Assembly: GCF_030167915.1 (NCBI RefSeq)
Contig: NZ_JARGNB010000003.1
Span: 248,001-312,000, forward strand
Length of the DNA stretch: 64,000 bases
Reading direction: 5' to 3'
DNA from: Aquabacterium humicola
GTDB lineage: Bacteria > Pseudomonadota > Gammaproteobacteria > Burkholderiales > Burkholderiaceae_C
The notes under the pieces were generated by a model. That model had not been told where the DNA came from and ran no database searches. It saw only the letters and a list, made by a program, of their open reading frames with translations. Positions 52,093-61,858 of this stretch are shown in pieces (within the stretch, counting starts at the first letter, position 1; the number at the start of each line of letters is the position of its first letter). The position numbers were made by a program, and so were the translations under genes.

Positions 52093-55000
52093 ATGGCCAC
52101 TTTCACACCCTATACCGGAAACGGAGCGGGTGATACCGCCCTCGTCGCCGCGCTGTCGCCGAGCGCAGGACTGGCCATCGATGCCGCGTCGATCGTGCTC
52201 GTGCACGCGGGCGACGGTGCCGGCGGCAGCGTCAACTTCTACGACGGCTCGCTCGCCGCGCTGGGCATCGGCGCCGGGCTGCTGCTGACCTCGGGCACCA
52301 CGCCCGGAACCGCCAACACGATGCCCTGGTTCGGGCAGGACAACAGCGGCGGCCCGGGCACCTTCTACAACGGCGATGCCGACATCGACGCGGTCGTCAA
52401 CGCGGTGTTCAAGACGCAGTCCTTCGACGCCACGACCCTGTCCTTCGACTTCACCGTCACCGACCTGTCCGCGACGTCGATCAGCTTCGACCTGGTGTTC
52501 GGGTCCGACGAGTATCCCGAGTGGGTCGACCAGTTCGTCGACGCCGCGGTGGTGCTGGTCAACGGCGTCAACGTCGCGCTGTTCAACCACGACCCGATGC
52601 ACCCGCTGAGCGTGATCGGCTCGAACCTCGCCGCCGGCTACTTCCAGGACAACGAGAACCCGGCGACCGCGCTGCCGATCGAGTACGACGGCGTCAGCCA
52701 CGTGCTGAAGATCGTCGCGCCGATCCTGCCGGGCGGCGTCGTCAACCACCTGAAGATCGGCATCGCCGACACCGGCGACCACATCTACGACAGCGGCCTG
52801 TTCATCGCCAACCTGACGGCCGGCAACATCCCGGGCTCCGGTGTCGTCAATCCGGGCACCGGCTGCGACGACGGCGACAACAGCGTGTCCGGCAGTGCGC
52901 AGGACGAGTACTTCGACCTGAAGGCCGGCAACGACACGGCCTATGCGGGCGGCGGGGACGACATCGTCGTGGCCGGCGCCGGCGACGACCAGGTCTACGG
53001 CGGCAGCGGCAACGACCAGCTCGAAGGCGACGCCGGCAATGACCTGCTCGATGGCGGCAGCGGCATCGACACGGCCTGCTACGCCGGCAGCAGCGCGGAT
53101 TACACGGTCGCGCCGGCCGGCGGTGGCTTCAGCGTCAGCGCCGGCCCCGGCGGCAGCGACGGCATCGACACGCTGCTGAACATGGAGCAGGCCAAGTTCA
53201 GCGACGGCCTGTTCGGCATCGCCGCGGACGGCAGCTTGCTGCCGGTCACCGATCCGGGCGTGACGCCGCCGGCCAATACGCCCGGCACGGTCTTCGTCAC
53301 CGGCATCGCCGCCGCGGGCAAGACGCTGAGCGCCACCGTGAGCGATGCGGACGGCGTGGCCGGTGCGGTGACCTGGCAATGGGCGTCGTCGGCCGACGAC
53401 GGCGCCACCTGGACGCCCATCGCCGGTGCCGACCAGAGCAGCTACGTGGTCGGCGCCGCCGACGACGGGCTGATGCTGCGCGCCGGCGCCTCGTTCATCG
53501 ACGGCAAGGGCCATGCGGAGCAGGCGCTGAGCGAGGGCAAGGCCTTCGTGTCGTCGGACGACGGCGACTTCAGCGTCGAGCTCATCGTGCTGGCCACCCC
53601 GGCCGGCGCCAGCGTGATGAACCCGCTGACGACGCTGCTGGCGCAGGCGATCACGCTCGGCGTCTCGCCCAACCTGGCGGCGCAGACCATCAACCAGGTG
53701 CTGGGCATCGATCCGCCGATCGACCTGAAGCACCACGACGCTTGGGAGGCGCTGCAGTCCGGCCCGCCCGACGTGCCGCCGCTCGACGCCGCCGCGTTCG
53801 CGGTCGAGAAGCTGGCCGTGCAGGTGGCGGTGCTGGCGTCGCTGTCCGGCGACCAGACGGCCCTAGCGACGGCGCAGGCGGTGGTCTTCGCCGGCCAGGC
53901 CGGTGCGACGCTCGACCTGACGGACCTCGATCAGATTGCCGCCATCCTCGGCCTGCCGGCCGACGATCCGGTGGTGGCCGAGATCCAGGACCGCAACTGG
54001 AACATCTTCGAGGCCACGACGGTCGCCGACATCGAGGCCGTGTGGGCCGACATCCTCAACGGCGGCCTGTCGACGACGCTGGCCGACCTGAGCCTGCACG
54101 TCAACCAGGCGCCGACCGGCAGCGCCAGCGCCGAGCTGCCGCCCGCGCTGCAGGACACCGGCTACGACCTCGCCGCCGCGACGCTGCTGGCCGGCTTCAG
54201 CGACGCCGACGGCGATGCGCTGTCCGTCACCGGCCTGGGCACCGACCAGGGCAGCGTGACCGACCACGGCGACGGCCACTTCACGATCGAACCGCCGGCC
54301 GGATACGCCGGCCCGATCGAGCTGAGCTACCAGGTGAGCGATGGCCAGGGCGGCCTGCTCGACGCGACGCAGCTGCTCATCGTGCTGCCCGGCGACCACG
54401 AGGCGACCGGCGCACTGGCGATCGGCGGCACCGTGCAGGAAGGGGCCACCCTCTTCGCCAGCACCGCCGGCATCAGCGACGCCGACGGCAGCTTCGGCGC
54501 GAGCTTCCAGTGGCAGATCGACGGCGCCGGCGGCTGGACCGACATCGCCGGCGCGCACGCCGCCAGCCTGGCCATTCCCGCCGACCAGAGCTACGTCGGC
54601 CACCAGCTGCGGGTGCTTGCCACCACGACCGACAGCCAGGGCGGCACGACCGACTTCGTCAGCGCAGCGCAGGTGGTCGCCAACGTCAACGATGCGCCGA
54701 CCGGCAGCGTGACGATCCAGGGCGCGGCGGTGGCCGGGCGCGCGCTGCAGGCGCAGCACACGCTGGCCGACGACGACGGCATGGCCGCGGCCGCGGTGAC
54801 CTACCACTGGCTGGCGGACGGCGTGGAACTGGCCACCGGACCGACCTTCACGCTGACCGCGGCCGAGGCCGGCAAGGGCATCACCGTGGTCGCGAGCTAC
54901 GTCGACGCGATGGGCACGCCCGAACAGGTCGGCAGCGAGGTGCTGGGCGCGGGCCTCACGCTCACCGGCGGAGCGAAGGCCGACACGCTGGTCGGCAGCC

Positions 55001-55458
55001 CCTGGAACGACGTGCTCAGCGGCGACCGCGGCGCCGACGTGCTGCTCGGCCAGGCGGGCGACGACAACCTGATCGGCGGCGCCGGCAACGACACGCTGTC
55101 CGGCGGCCTCGGCAACGACACGCTGATGGGCGGCACCGGCGCCGACCGCCATGTCTTCGACACCGCCTTGCAGGCGGCCCAGAACCTGGACCGCATCGTC
55201 GGTTTCCAGCACGGTGTCGACACCATCGTGCTGGCCCCGGCGATCTTCAGCCGGTTCGCAGGCCCGCAGCAGGTCACGCCCGACAACCTGGCGTTCGGCA
55301 GCGCGGCGACCACGCCGACCCAGTACCTCGTCTACGACCCGCTGCAGGGCACGCTGTCCTATGACGCCGATGGCAGCGGCGCGACGGCCGCGGTGGCCTT
55401 CGCGACGCTGGTCGGCGTCCCGGCGATCGACTGGACCGACTTCGGCGTCGGATCGTGA
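52093..55458 (+). CDS. RTX protein with choice-of-anchor L and Ig/cadherin-like domains
   Basis: A 1121-residue secreted protein. Residues ~1-255 form a choice-of-anchor L domain ([28 protein letters not shown]). A first block of calcium-binding RTX nonapeptides follows ([24 protein letters not shown]), then Ig/cadherin-like modules, then a second RTX block near the end ([22 protein letters not shown]). No signal peptide is seen, as expected for type I secretion with a C-terminal signal. The AGGAGG at 52081-52086 fits the ATG at 52093, not 52087. No type I exporter genes are in view. Confidence 0.88.
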   Translation: MATFTPYTGNGAGDTALVAALSPSAGLAIDAASIVLVHAGDGAGGSVNFYDGSLAALGIGAGLLLTSGTTPGTANTMPWFGQDNSGGPGTFYNGDADIDAVVNAVFKTQSFDATTLSFDFTVTDLSATSISFDLVFGSDEYPEWVDQFVDAAVVLVNGVNVALFNHDPMHPLSVIGSNLAAGYFQDNENPATALPIEYDGVSHVLKIVAPILPGGVVNHLKIGIADTGDHIYDSGLFIANLTAGNIPGSGVVNPGTGCDDGDNSVSGSAQDEYFDLKAGNDTAYAGGGDDIVVAGAGDDQVYGGSGNDQLEGDAGNDLLDGGSGIDTACYAGSSADYTVAPAGGGFSVSAGPGGSDGIDTLLNMEQAKFSDGLFGIAADGSLLPVTDPGVTPPANTPGTVFVTGIAAAGKTLSATVSDADGVAGAVTWQWASSADDGATWTPIAGADQSSYVVGAADDGLMLRAGASFIDGKGHAEQALSEGKAFVSSDDGDFSVELIVLATPAGASVMNPLTTLLAQAITLGVSPNLAAQTINQVLGIDPPIDLKHHDAWEALQSGPPDVPPLDAAAFAVEKLAVQVAVLASLSGDQTALATAQAVVFAGQAGATLDLTDLDQIAAILGLPADDPVVAEIQDRNWNIFEATTVADIEAVWADILNGGLSTTLADLSLHVNQAPTGSASAELPPALQDTGYDLAAATLLAGFSDADGDALSVTGLGTDQGSVTDHGDGHFTIEPPAGYAGPIELSYQVSDGQGGLLDATQLLIVLPGDHEATGALAIGGTVQEGATLFASTAGISDADGSFGASFQWQIDGAGGWTDIAGAHAASLAIPADQSYVGHQLRVLATTTDSQGGTTDFVSAAQVVANVNDAPTGSVTIQGAAVAGRALQAQHTLADDDGMAAAAVTYHWLADGVELATGPTFTLTAAEAGKGITVVASYVDAMGTPEQVGSEVLGAGLTLTGGAKADTLVGSPWNDVLSGDRGADVLLGQAGDDNLIGGAGNDTLSGGLGNDTLMGGTGADRHVFDTALQAAQNLDRIVGFQHGVDTIVLAPAIFSRFAGPQQVTPDNLAFGSAATTPTQYLVYDPLQGTLSYDADGSGATAAVAFATLVGVPAIDWTDFGVGS

Positions 55459-55496
55459 TTTGAACGCCTGACCCCGCAATCCTGAGAGGCACCCCC

Positions 55497-56189
55497 ATGC
55501 GACTTTCCACTCCCCTGCTGCTCGCCGCGGCCGCGCTGCCGTCGGTTCTCGCCGTCGGCGCCGCCGCCCAGACCAGCGTCCAGATCGGCACCAGCGGCAA
55601 GACCTATGCGTCGACCGCGGTGTCGTGCACCGCCCATCCCACCACCGGCTTGCGCACGCCGGCCGTCGAAGCCGGGCTCTTCAATCCGAAGCGCGGCGCG
55701 ACCGCCAGCGTGTCGCTCGACGGCGCGCCCGTCGGCACCGTCACCACCGAGAGTCCCTCGGCGACCGTCTGGCTGTCCGACGGCTCGCACCTGGTCGTGG
55801 TCGCGCCGAGCCGCAAGACGGCCGACAGCTATCGCTTCACCGTCCCGGCCGGCTTCTGCGCCACACCCGATACCTCGGGCAACTGGTTCAGCGCCGACGG
55901 CACGCTCGAATACGCCGCCAGCGGCAAGTCGTACGCCACGGTCACGCCCGGCTGCGCGCTCAACGGCGCCACCGGTCTCGCGCAGCCCTACGTGCACCTC
56001 TTCGACAACGGCGGCTTCCTGCTCAACGTGTCGGTCAACGGCACGCCGCTGACGCAACTCAGCGCGAGCCGGCCGCACACCCCGGTCTTCCTGCGCGCCG
56101 GCCTCAACGTGATCTCCGCGGCCAACGGCAGCCTCTCCGTCGACTACTACGTGCGCGACGGCGGCAGCGGGACCTGCACGCTGCCCTGA
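55497..56189 (+). CDS. exported protein with two internal repeats
   Basis: A 230-residue protein with a signal peptide (LLLAAAALPSVLAVGAAAQ). The mature part seems built of two ~95-residue repeats that align at SGKTYASTAVSC/SGKSYATVTPGC, TTGLRTP/ATGLAQP and VSLDGAPVG/VSVNGTPLT, each with one Cys near the start and one near the end. It has no known family. A GAGAGG ribosome site lies 6 bases before the ATG. It follows the RTX gene by 38 bases and may be co-expressed. Confidence 0.7.
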   Translation: MRLSTPLLLAAAALPSVLAVGAAAQTSVQIGTSGKTYASTAVSCTAHPTTGLRTPAVEAGLFNPKRGATASVSLDGAPVGTVTTESPSATVWLSDGSHLVVVAPSRKTADSYRFTVPAGFCATPDTSGNWFSADGTLEYAASGKSYATVTPGCALNGATGLAQPYVHLFDNGGFLLNVSVNGTPLTQLSASRPHTPVFLRAGLNVISAANGSLSVDYYVRDGGSGTCTLP

Positions 56190-56234
56190 GCAAGCCCGGA
56201 GATCCGGCACCTGCCGCGCGATGGCCTGCTTTCG

Positions 56235-56675
56235 TCAGCGCGTGGTCGAGCACGGGGGCCGCATCGGTGCAGCCCCCTCCCTCAGGCGTTGAAGTTCGAG
56301 CGCCTGCTCGACGACGGTCCGGCGCAACTGCTGGTTCTCCTGCTCGACGCGGCTGGTCGCGGGGTCGTGGTGCGCGGGAACGATCGGTTCGCCGCAGGCC
56401 AGCAGCGACGGGATGGCCCGTGTCAGATCCAGGCGCATCGTCTTGTGGATCTCCTGCAGCGTCTCGCCCAATTCGTCATCGGACCTCTGCGCCAGATGAG
56501 GGGGCATGTCCACCAGGTGGGTCCTGAAGCTGCTGCCGTTCCTGCCGCGCTTGTCGAGCGGTTCGGCACGCATCGAGATCTCTCTGGGATTCGCGGGATC
56601 GCTGCTGTAGGTGATGCGGCACACCGCAAGTCCGGCGATGTGTCCCGTGGAATCCGCGTAGACGGCGAGTTTCAT
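56235..56675 (-). CDS. hypothetical protein with C-terminal coiled coil
   Basis: A 146-residue protein. The N-terminal part is strand-rich (MKLAVYADSTGHIAGLAVCR). The C-terminal ~45 residues (VEQENQQLRRTVVEQALEL) form a likely coiled coil that could mediate dimerisation. ATG at 56675 is selected by GAGGAG 6 bases upstream; an earlier ATG at 56693 has no such site. No family is recognised. It follows the next gene on the same strand. Confidence 0.6.
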   Translation of the reverse strand: MKLAVYADSTGHIAGLAVCRITYSSDPANPREISMRAEPLDKRGRNGSSFRTHLVDMPPHLAQRSDDELGETLQEIHKTMRLDLTRAIPSLLACGEPIVPAHHDPATSRVEQENQQLRRTVVEQALELQRLREGAAPMRPPCSTTR

Positions 56676-56685
56676 GGCCGGCTCC

Positions 56686-56958
56686 TCATTCATGGCCGAG
56701 GATGTAGAACGACGTGTTCTGATAGGCCGTGGCTGTCAGGAAGAAGCGCGCGTACGGATCGGGTCCGTTCGAGGCCTCGCCGATGCTGGGCTGCTGGCTG
56801 CCCTGGTCCCTGGACGAGATGGTGCCGAACGACGAGGTGTTGGCGGGTTCGACGCCCACCAGCACCCCGGTCGGATCGGAATGAAAGCCCGAGACCCACC
56901 AGCGTGCTTCATGGCCTGCTTCCATGAAGGCGGGACCGCTCGCCCATCTGATTCCCAT
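56686..56958 (-). CDS. hypothetical protein
   Basis: A 90-residue protein starting MGIRWASGPAFMEAGHEARWW and ending YQNTSFYILGHE, with an AGGGGA ribosome site just upstream. It has no signal peptide or membrane helix and no recognised family. Its stop lies 10 bases before the start of the coiled-coil gene, so the two form a small operon. Its composition is plainer and less GC-biased than its neighbours, which favours a real gene. Confidence 0.5.
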   Translation of the reverse strand: MGIRWASGPAFMEAGHEARWWVSGFHSDPTGVLVGVEPANTSSFGTISSRDQGSQQPSIGEASNGPDPYARFFLTATAYQNTSFYILGHE

Positions 56959-57108
56959 GGCATTCCCCTGTTATGGAGAACTCACGGTGGGCGCATTCAA
57001 CGCAGATGCATACCCCTAGGATCGCGGCGAATGAAATTGAGATCCGGCGTGTGCGCTGCCCCACAGAGGCGAATGGGTGACGGGTGCGATAGTGCTGCGC
57101 CTGCGGGA

Positions 57109-57127
57109 GCCGCCGCGACGCGGCGGC
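57109..57127. other. perfect GC hairpin in intergenic region
   Basis: GCCGCCGC-GAC-GCGGCGGC is an 8-bp stem with a 3-nt loop in the 254-bp gap between two minus-strand genes. It has no T run; it may be a terminator part or a protein site. Confidence 0.45.
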
Positions 57128-57170
57128 CGTCCGCAAGGACCGATTCCACTCGCCTCTGCGCCCATGCAAG

Positions 57171-57189
57171 GCCCGCTGCAGCAGCGGGC
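57171..57189 (-). terminator. hairpin downstream of the delta-60-repeat gene
   Basis: GCCCGCTG-CAG-CAGCGGGC is a perfect 8-bp stem with a 3-nt loop, 24 bases beyond the stop of the minus-strand lipoprotein gene at 57213. Position and strength suit a transcription terminator, though only a short T-containing stretch follows. Confidence 0.6.
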
Positions 57190-57212
57190 GCCTGCCACGG
57201 GTCAGCGCGGCA

Positions 57213-59237
57213 TCACAGCCACAGGCGCAGCAGCCCGAAGTCGTTGTTGCTGCCGCTCACTTCGCCGCCCAGGATCGCGCGCACCGTGGGCACGCGGTCG
57301 TCGCTCTGCAGCACCAGGCCACGTGCGCTGTCGGCCTTGGTGCCGGCGGCCACCGGACGGATCGCGATGCCACCTTCGCCGAAGAGCGCATCGAGTGCAC
57401 CGCCCGGCAGCAGGCGCACCGCGACGAAGTCGCCGGCCGAGCTGTTGTCGCGGTAGCTCCAGCCGCCGAGCAGCAGCTTGCCGTCGGCCTGGCGCACCAC
57501 CGCGGTCGCGTTGTCCCAGTTCGTCGGGTTCACAGCCACCGTGACGAGGCCGCCCTGGCCGAAGCTCGGATCGAGCGTGCCCGCAGCCGTCAGCTGTGCG
57601 GCGGCGAAGTCGTTGTAGATGCCGCCGGCCAGCACCATGCGCCCGCCGGGCAGCAGCGCGACCGACCGCGCGGCGCCGATGTTGCGGCCGAACAGGCCCA
57701 CCACCTTGCCGCCGTTGCCGAAGCTGGCATCGAGCGTGCCGTTCGGCAGGTAGCGCGCGGCATGGAAGTCGCCTTCGCCGCCGACCGCGAGGATGCGCTG
57801 CTGGCCGTCGATCACCGGCAGCGCCAGCGCGTAGACGATGTCGCCGCCGCTGTTGGCCGTCATCGGCGTCACCACCTTGCCGCCCTGGCCGAAGCCGCTG
57901 TCCAGCGTGCCGTCGGTGTTCAGGCGGATCAGCGCGAAGTCCTGGCCGGTGATGCTGGTGCTGGTCAGCGTGGTGCCGCCCACGACGATCTTGCCGTCGT
58001 CCTGGATCGCGACCGCGAAGGCCCGGTCGGTGCCGTTGCCGGCGCCGATCGGCAGGATGAAGCGGCCGCCATCTGCGAAGGCCGGGTCCAGCGTGCCGTC
58101 GGCGCGGTAGCGCAGCACCAGGAAATTGGCATCGACACCGGTGGCGTCGGTCCAGCCGGCGACGACGATCTTGCCATCGGCCTGCACGGCGATCGCCCGG
58201 GCGCTGTCGCCGCGCGCGCCGACCTGGGTGACGACCTTGCCGCCGTTGCCGAAGGCCGGGTCGAGCCCGCCGTCACGCCCGTGGCGGGTCAGCGCGACCA
58301 CGGTGCCGGCGCTGATCGCGGTGGTGCCCGCGGTCAGCACCTTGCCGTCGGCCTGCACCGCGACGGCATGCGCATAGTCCTCGCTGGTGGCGACCTGCGT
58401 GACCTGCGCGCCGCCGCCGAAGGAGGTGTCGATCGCCCCCGGCACGCCGCGCACGGTGAGCGTCAGGGGGCCGGTGGCGACGGCGGTGCGGGCACCGAAG
58501 GCGGCACTGGCGTTCAGCTGCACGGTGGTCGGCAAGGTGTGCGGCGCGGCGGCCTGCGCGGCGATGGTGAATTCGGCGAAGGGCGCGCCGGCGGCCACCG
58601 TGACCGGCGCCGCGCTGACGCCGGCCGGCAGGCCCGACAGCGACAGCTGCACCGGGCCGGCGAAGCCGTTCAAGCGCTCGACGTTCACTCGCAGCGTCGT
58701 GTGGCTGCCCTGCACGACCTGCAGCTTGTCGGCGGCCGGCGTGCTGCGCGCACCGGCGGCCGTCGGCACGATGAAGTCGGTCAGCGCGCCGACGTGCACC
58801 GGGTCGTTGCCGAAGGCGCCGCCCATCACGTAGACGCCGTTGCGCACATAGGGGCCGTCGTCGGTGACGACACCCAGGTAGACGCCGGTGGCCGGGTAGT
58901 GGCGGTAGGCGAACGGCGCCAGCGACCCGGTGGCCGCATGCCCCGGGAAGTGCTGCGGGAAGCTGGACTCGGCGAAGTCCATCAGCTGGTTGGCCGCGGC
59001 CAGCGGGTCGTGCACCGTCAGGCTCGCGGAGGCCTGGGCGGCCGCCAGCGCCTGGCGGCGTTCGCCGCCGGCGGCGGCCAGTGCGGTCGCCGCGGCCTGG
59101 GCCACGGCAGGGGTGGCGGCAAGGGTGGTGGCAGGGGTGGCGACCGCGGGCGCGGCGCTGTCATCGCCGCCGCCGCAGGCGGACAAGGCGGCGGCCAGCA
59201 GCGTGGTGATGGCCCATCGGGCAAGTCGGGAGTGCAT
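57213..59237 (-). CDS. delta-60-repeat lipoprotein
   Basis: A 674-residue protein with lipobox LLAAALSACGGG (acylated Cys near residue 20). A helical, Ala-rich region and a predicted Ig-like part (residues ~170-260) come first. At least seven delta-60 repeats follow, each with the mark LDxxFGxGG(K/G): [70 protein letters not shown]. Such repeats form a beta-propeller. The role is unknown, presumably outer-membrane or surface binding. Confidence 0.82.
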   Translation of the reverse strand: MHSRLARWAITTLLAAALSACGGGDDSAAPAVATPATTLAATPAVAQAAATALAAAGGERRQALAAAQASASLTVHDPLAAANQLMDFAESSFPQHFPGHAATGSLAPFAYRHYPATGVYLGVVTDDGPYVRNGVYVMGGAFGNDPVHVGALTDFIVPTAAGARSTPAADKLQVVQGSHTTLRVNVERLNGFAGPVQLSLSGLPAGVSAAPVTVAAGAPFAEFTIAAQAAAPHTLPTTVQLNASAAFGARTAVATGPLTLTVRGVPGAIDTSFGGGAQVTQVATSEDYAHAVAVQADGKVLTAGTTAISAGTVVALTRHGRDGGLDPAFGNGGKVVTQVGARGDSARAIAVQADGKIVVAGWTDATGVDANFLVLRYRADGTLDPAFADGGRFILPIGAGNGTDRAFAVAIQDDGKIVVGGTTLTSTSITGQDFALIRLNTDGTLDSGFGQGGKVVTPMTANSGGDIVYALALPVIDGQQRILAVGGEGDFHAARYLPNGTLDASFGNGGKVVGLFGRNIGAARSVALLPGGRMVLAGGIYNDFAAAQLTAAGTLDPSFGQGGLVTVAVNPTNWDNATAVVRQADGKLLLGGWSYRDNSSAGDFVAVRLLPGGALDALFGEGGIAIRPVAAGTKADSARGLVLQSDDRVPTVRAILGGEVSGSNNDFGLLRLWL

Positions 59238-59375
59238 CGGAAAGTCCTCGGTGACGATGCCAGGCACTCTAGGAAGCCGGCTTGCCGCCGGCATCGCCCG
59301 AACGGGCCATGGCCCGTCGGCGGTGGGCCATGCCCCGCACCGGCGCTGCGCGGGCGCGCGCGGCCGGTGCGCGCG

Positions 59376-61040
59376 TCAGCCGACCCGGTCCGTCGCCCGC
59401 AGGCGCACGCACTGCGGGTGCGCCTGCCAGCGCGCCTTCGCGCACTGCTGCTGCATGCAGCGGTACAGCGCGAAGTCGCTGCGCCCGCCGCACGACTGCC
59501 GCGGGCCGGTCGCCTTGCGGGCGGGCGGCGGCGGCTCGACCGCTGCGCCGGCCCGCGCGACGGGGGCTGGGGCCGGCGGCGTGGCGGGGGGCGGCGTCGT
59601 GGCCACAGCCGGCGCGGCCGGGGCGACCGTGGCGGCGGGCGGTGGCGGGCTCGGGGCCGGCGCGGGTTCGGGCGCGGGCGCGGCTGCGACCACGGGCGCG
59701 GCGGTGGTCGGCGTCGGCGCCGCGGGCGCAGCCGATGCCACCGGCTGCGACGCCGGCGGCGTCGATGGCGGGCGCCACGACCAGGCCAGCGCCGCCGCCA
59801 CACCGGCGAGCGCGATACCCGCCAGCACGCGCGCGCCGGTGACTTGGCGCCGGGGGGGCGCCGGCAGCGGCGGATCGGGCAGGTCCAGCGCCGGTGCCGC
59901 GGCCTGTGTGACCGCCGCGGCCGGCTCGTCGCGCTCCGGGATCGACTCGAGCACGCGCCGGATCAGATCGACGGTGGCCGGGTCGACGGCCTCTTCGTCC
60001 GCGGCGGTCGCCACCGGTGCCGCGGCGGTCGCCATGGGTCCCGCGGCGGGCGCGGGTGGCCCGGGGATGGCCGGGGCGTCGGGTGGCGGGACGTCGGCCG
60101 CGGCCGGCGCCGGCCGCATCGACGGCGGCTTCACGCCCTGCGCGAGCCATTGCCGGAATTCGGCGACCGTCTGCGGCCGCTCGTCGATCTCCGGCGAGCC
60201 GGCGGCGTCCAGCGCCTGCAGCAGCCGTTCGCCGTAGCGCAGCTGCGGCAGGTCGAAGTACAGCTGCTCGATGGTGGCCGCCAGCGGTTCCGGCGCCGTG
60301 CCGTCGGGCGGCGGCAGCAGGCCGGTGAGCATGAACCGCAGCGTGCGCGACAGCGCGAAGAAGTCCGTCCACGGCCCGGTGCGGCGCTCGGCCGAGGGCT
60401 GCAGCAGCTCCGGTGCCAGGAAGCCCGGCTCGGCCGGCCGCGGGTCCACAAGCCGGGTCGCGCCGGCATCGGGCCGCCGCAACGTCGGCCCGAGCAGCAG
60501 CACCCGGCCGTCGTCGCCCAGCAGGATTCGCGACGGGTTGACGCCGCCGTGCACGCCGCCGAGGCGCTGGAAGGCCTCCAGCGCACCCAGCAGCGCCGTC
60601 AGCAGCCGGCGCAGCGTGGCCTCGTCGGGCGGCGTGCTGCGGTCGTGCCGGGCCTGGCGCCACGTGCGGCCGGCGAACCACGGCATCACCCAGTACGCGG
60701 TGCCGTGCAGGCGCAGCAGCTGGTGCACGCGGACCAGCGACGGGTGGTCGCAGCGCGCCAGCAGCCGTGCTTCGTCGATGAAGGCATCGAGGCCGCGCCG
60801 GAAGTCGGCCGGTGGGCGGTCCGGCAGCGGCTCGACCTGCCCGTCGTCGCGCCGTCGCGCGAGCGCCGATGGCAGGTATTCCTTGACCGCCACCGGGATG
60901 CGCAGCGCATGGTCCCAGGCCTGGTACACGACATGGTCGGCATCGCGGTGCGCCACCCGCTGCAGCTCGAAGCTGGCGAGGCGATGGCCGGGCGGCGCAA
61001 CGCCGTCGAGCGGGTGGGTCGCGGGATCGGAGGCCTTCAT
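59376..61040 (-). CDS. membrane-anchored Ser/Thr pseudokinase
   Basis: A 554-residue protein. Residues ~25-300 are a protein kinase fold: VAVKEYLP with K53, an IDEARLL helix with E90, then HGGVNPS at 164-170 where kinases have HRDxKPxN, and LLLGPTL at 181-187 in place of DFG. Both catalytic Asp residues are Gly, so phosphotransfer is unlikely. A Pro/Ala-rich linker contains one membrane helix (LAGIALAGVAAALAW), and the C-terminal tail has four Cys (CGGRSD...). ATG at 61040 is preferred over TTG 61046. Confidence 0.82.
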   Translation of the reverse strand: MKASDPATHPLDGVAPPGHRLASFELQRVAHRDADHVVYQAWDHALRIPVAVKEYLPSALARRRDDGQVEPLPDRPPADFRRGLDAFIDEARLLARCDHPSLVRVHQLLRLHGTAYWVMPWFAGRTWRQARHDRSTPPDEATLRRLLTALLGALEAFQRLGGVHGGVNPSRILLGDDGRVLLLGPTLRRPDAGATRLVDPRPAEPGFLAPELLQPSAERRTGPWTDFFALSRTLRFMLTGLLPPPDGTAPEPLAATIEQLYFDLPQLRYGERLLQALDAAGSPEIDERPQTVAEFRQWLAQGVKPPSMRPAPAAADVPPPDAPAIPGPPAPAAGPMATAAAPVATAADEEAVDPATVDLIRRVLESIPERDEPAAAVTQAAAPALDLPDPPLPAPPRRQVTGARVLAGIALAGVAAALAWSWRPPSTPPASQPVASAAPAAPTPTTAAPVVAAAPAPEPAPAPSPPPPAATVAPAAPAVATTPPPATPPAPAPVARAGAAVEPPPPARKATGPRQSCGGRSDFALYRCMQQQCAKARWQAHPQCVRLRATDRVG

Positions 61041-61323
61041 CGGCAACGTCGTCGGCGGATCATCGGCGCGTCATCGTCGCGTCTTTGTGGGAAAGGGATG
61101 CCCATGGCGCGGCACGCTAGCCCAGCGGCCGCCGGCCCTGTTAGCCGATGTTGTGCCGGCGCCGCGGCGCCCCCGGGCAGCGGCCGAAGGCGGCTTACCT
61201 CCGCTTGCGACAAAGGCCGCGGCAACGAACGAAACGCGGTGCGCGGGCCGTCGAGACCGGCCTGCAACGGGCGCGTCGCAGACTGCGTGCTTCGACCGCC
61301 ACCGCACCCGCTGCACCCCTGCC

Positions 61324-61827
61324 ATGCGCACCCTGCCCTTCATTCCGTCGCTGCTGCTCGTGGGCGCTGCCGCGCTGCTGGTGGCCGCCCCGTCCGCCGA
61401 AGCGGCCGACGACGCGCCGCTGGAGCAGCTGGCCGCCTGCCAGCAGTCCTGGCTCGACTGGAAGCAGGACAACGCGGTGGCGGCGCGTTTCCGCGACTGG
61501 TTCCTGCCGCGCTTCGAGCAGGAGCCGCGCTCGCCGGCCTGGAAGCCGCGCCAGGCCTTCACCGTCTTCGGGCTGCCCGGCGTGGTGGTCTATCCGCAGA
61601 GCGTGGGCATGGCGCTGGGCTTCTCGGTCGAGGTGAACGCCGATGCCGCCACCGCCCAGCGCGCGATGGAAGCGGCGATCGGCCGGCCGATGAAATGCGA
61701 GAAGAGCGAGGGCGCCTGGGCCTGCGAGATGAAGCTCGGCGAGCGCCGCACCGCGCTGACGATGACCGAGAACGGTGGCCGCGGGCCGAAGACGCTGATC
61801 GGCTGCTACTACTTCTATCAGCAATGA
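61324..61827 (+). CDS. exported hypothetical protein
   Basis: A 167-residue protein with signal peptide LLLVGAAALLVAAPSAEAA and a compact mature domain: CQQSWLDWKQDNAVAARFRD, FTVFGLPGVVVYPQSVGMALG, and Cys pairs in MKCEKSEGAWACEM that could form a disulfide. No family is recognised. It is divergent from the pseudokinase, across 283 bases with no evident gene, and converges with the serine hydrolase. Confidence 0.65.
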   Translation: MRTLPFIPSLLLVGAAALLVAAPSAEAADDAPLEQLAACQQSWLDWKQDNAVAARFRDWFLPRFEQEPRSPAWKPRQAFTVFGLPGVVVYPQSVGMALGFSVEVNADAATAQRAMEAAIGRPMKCEKSEGAWACEMKLGERRTALTMTENGGRGPKTLIGCYYFYQQ

Positions 61828-61858
61828 TGAGCGGCCAGCGCGGCGCTGCCGCGCGGCG

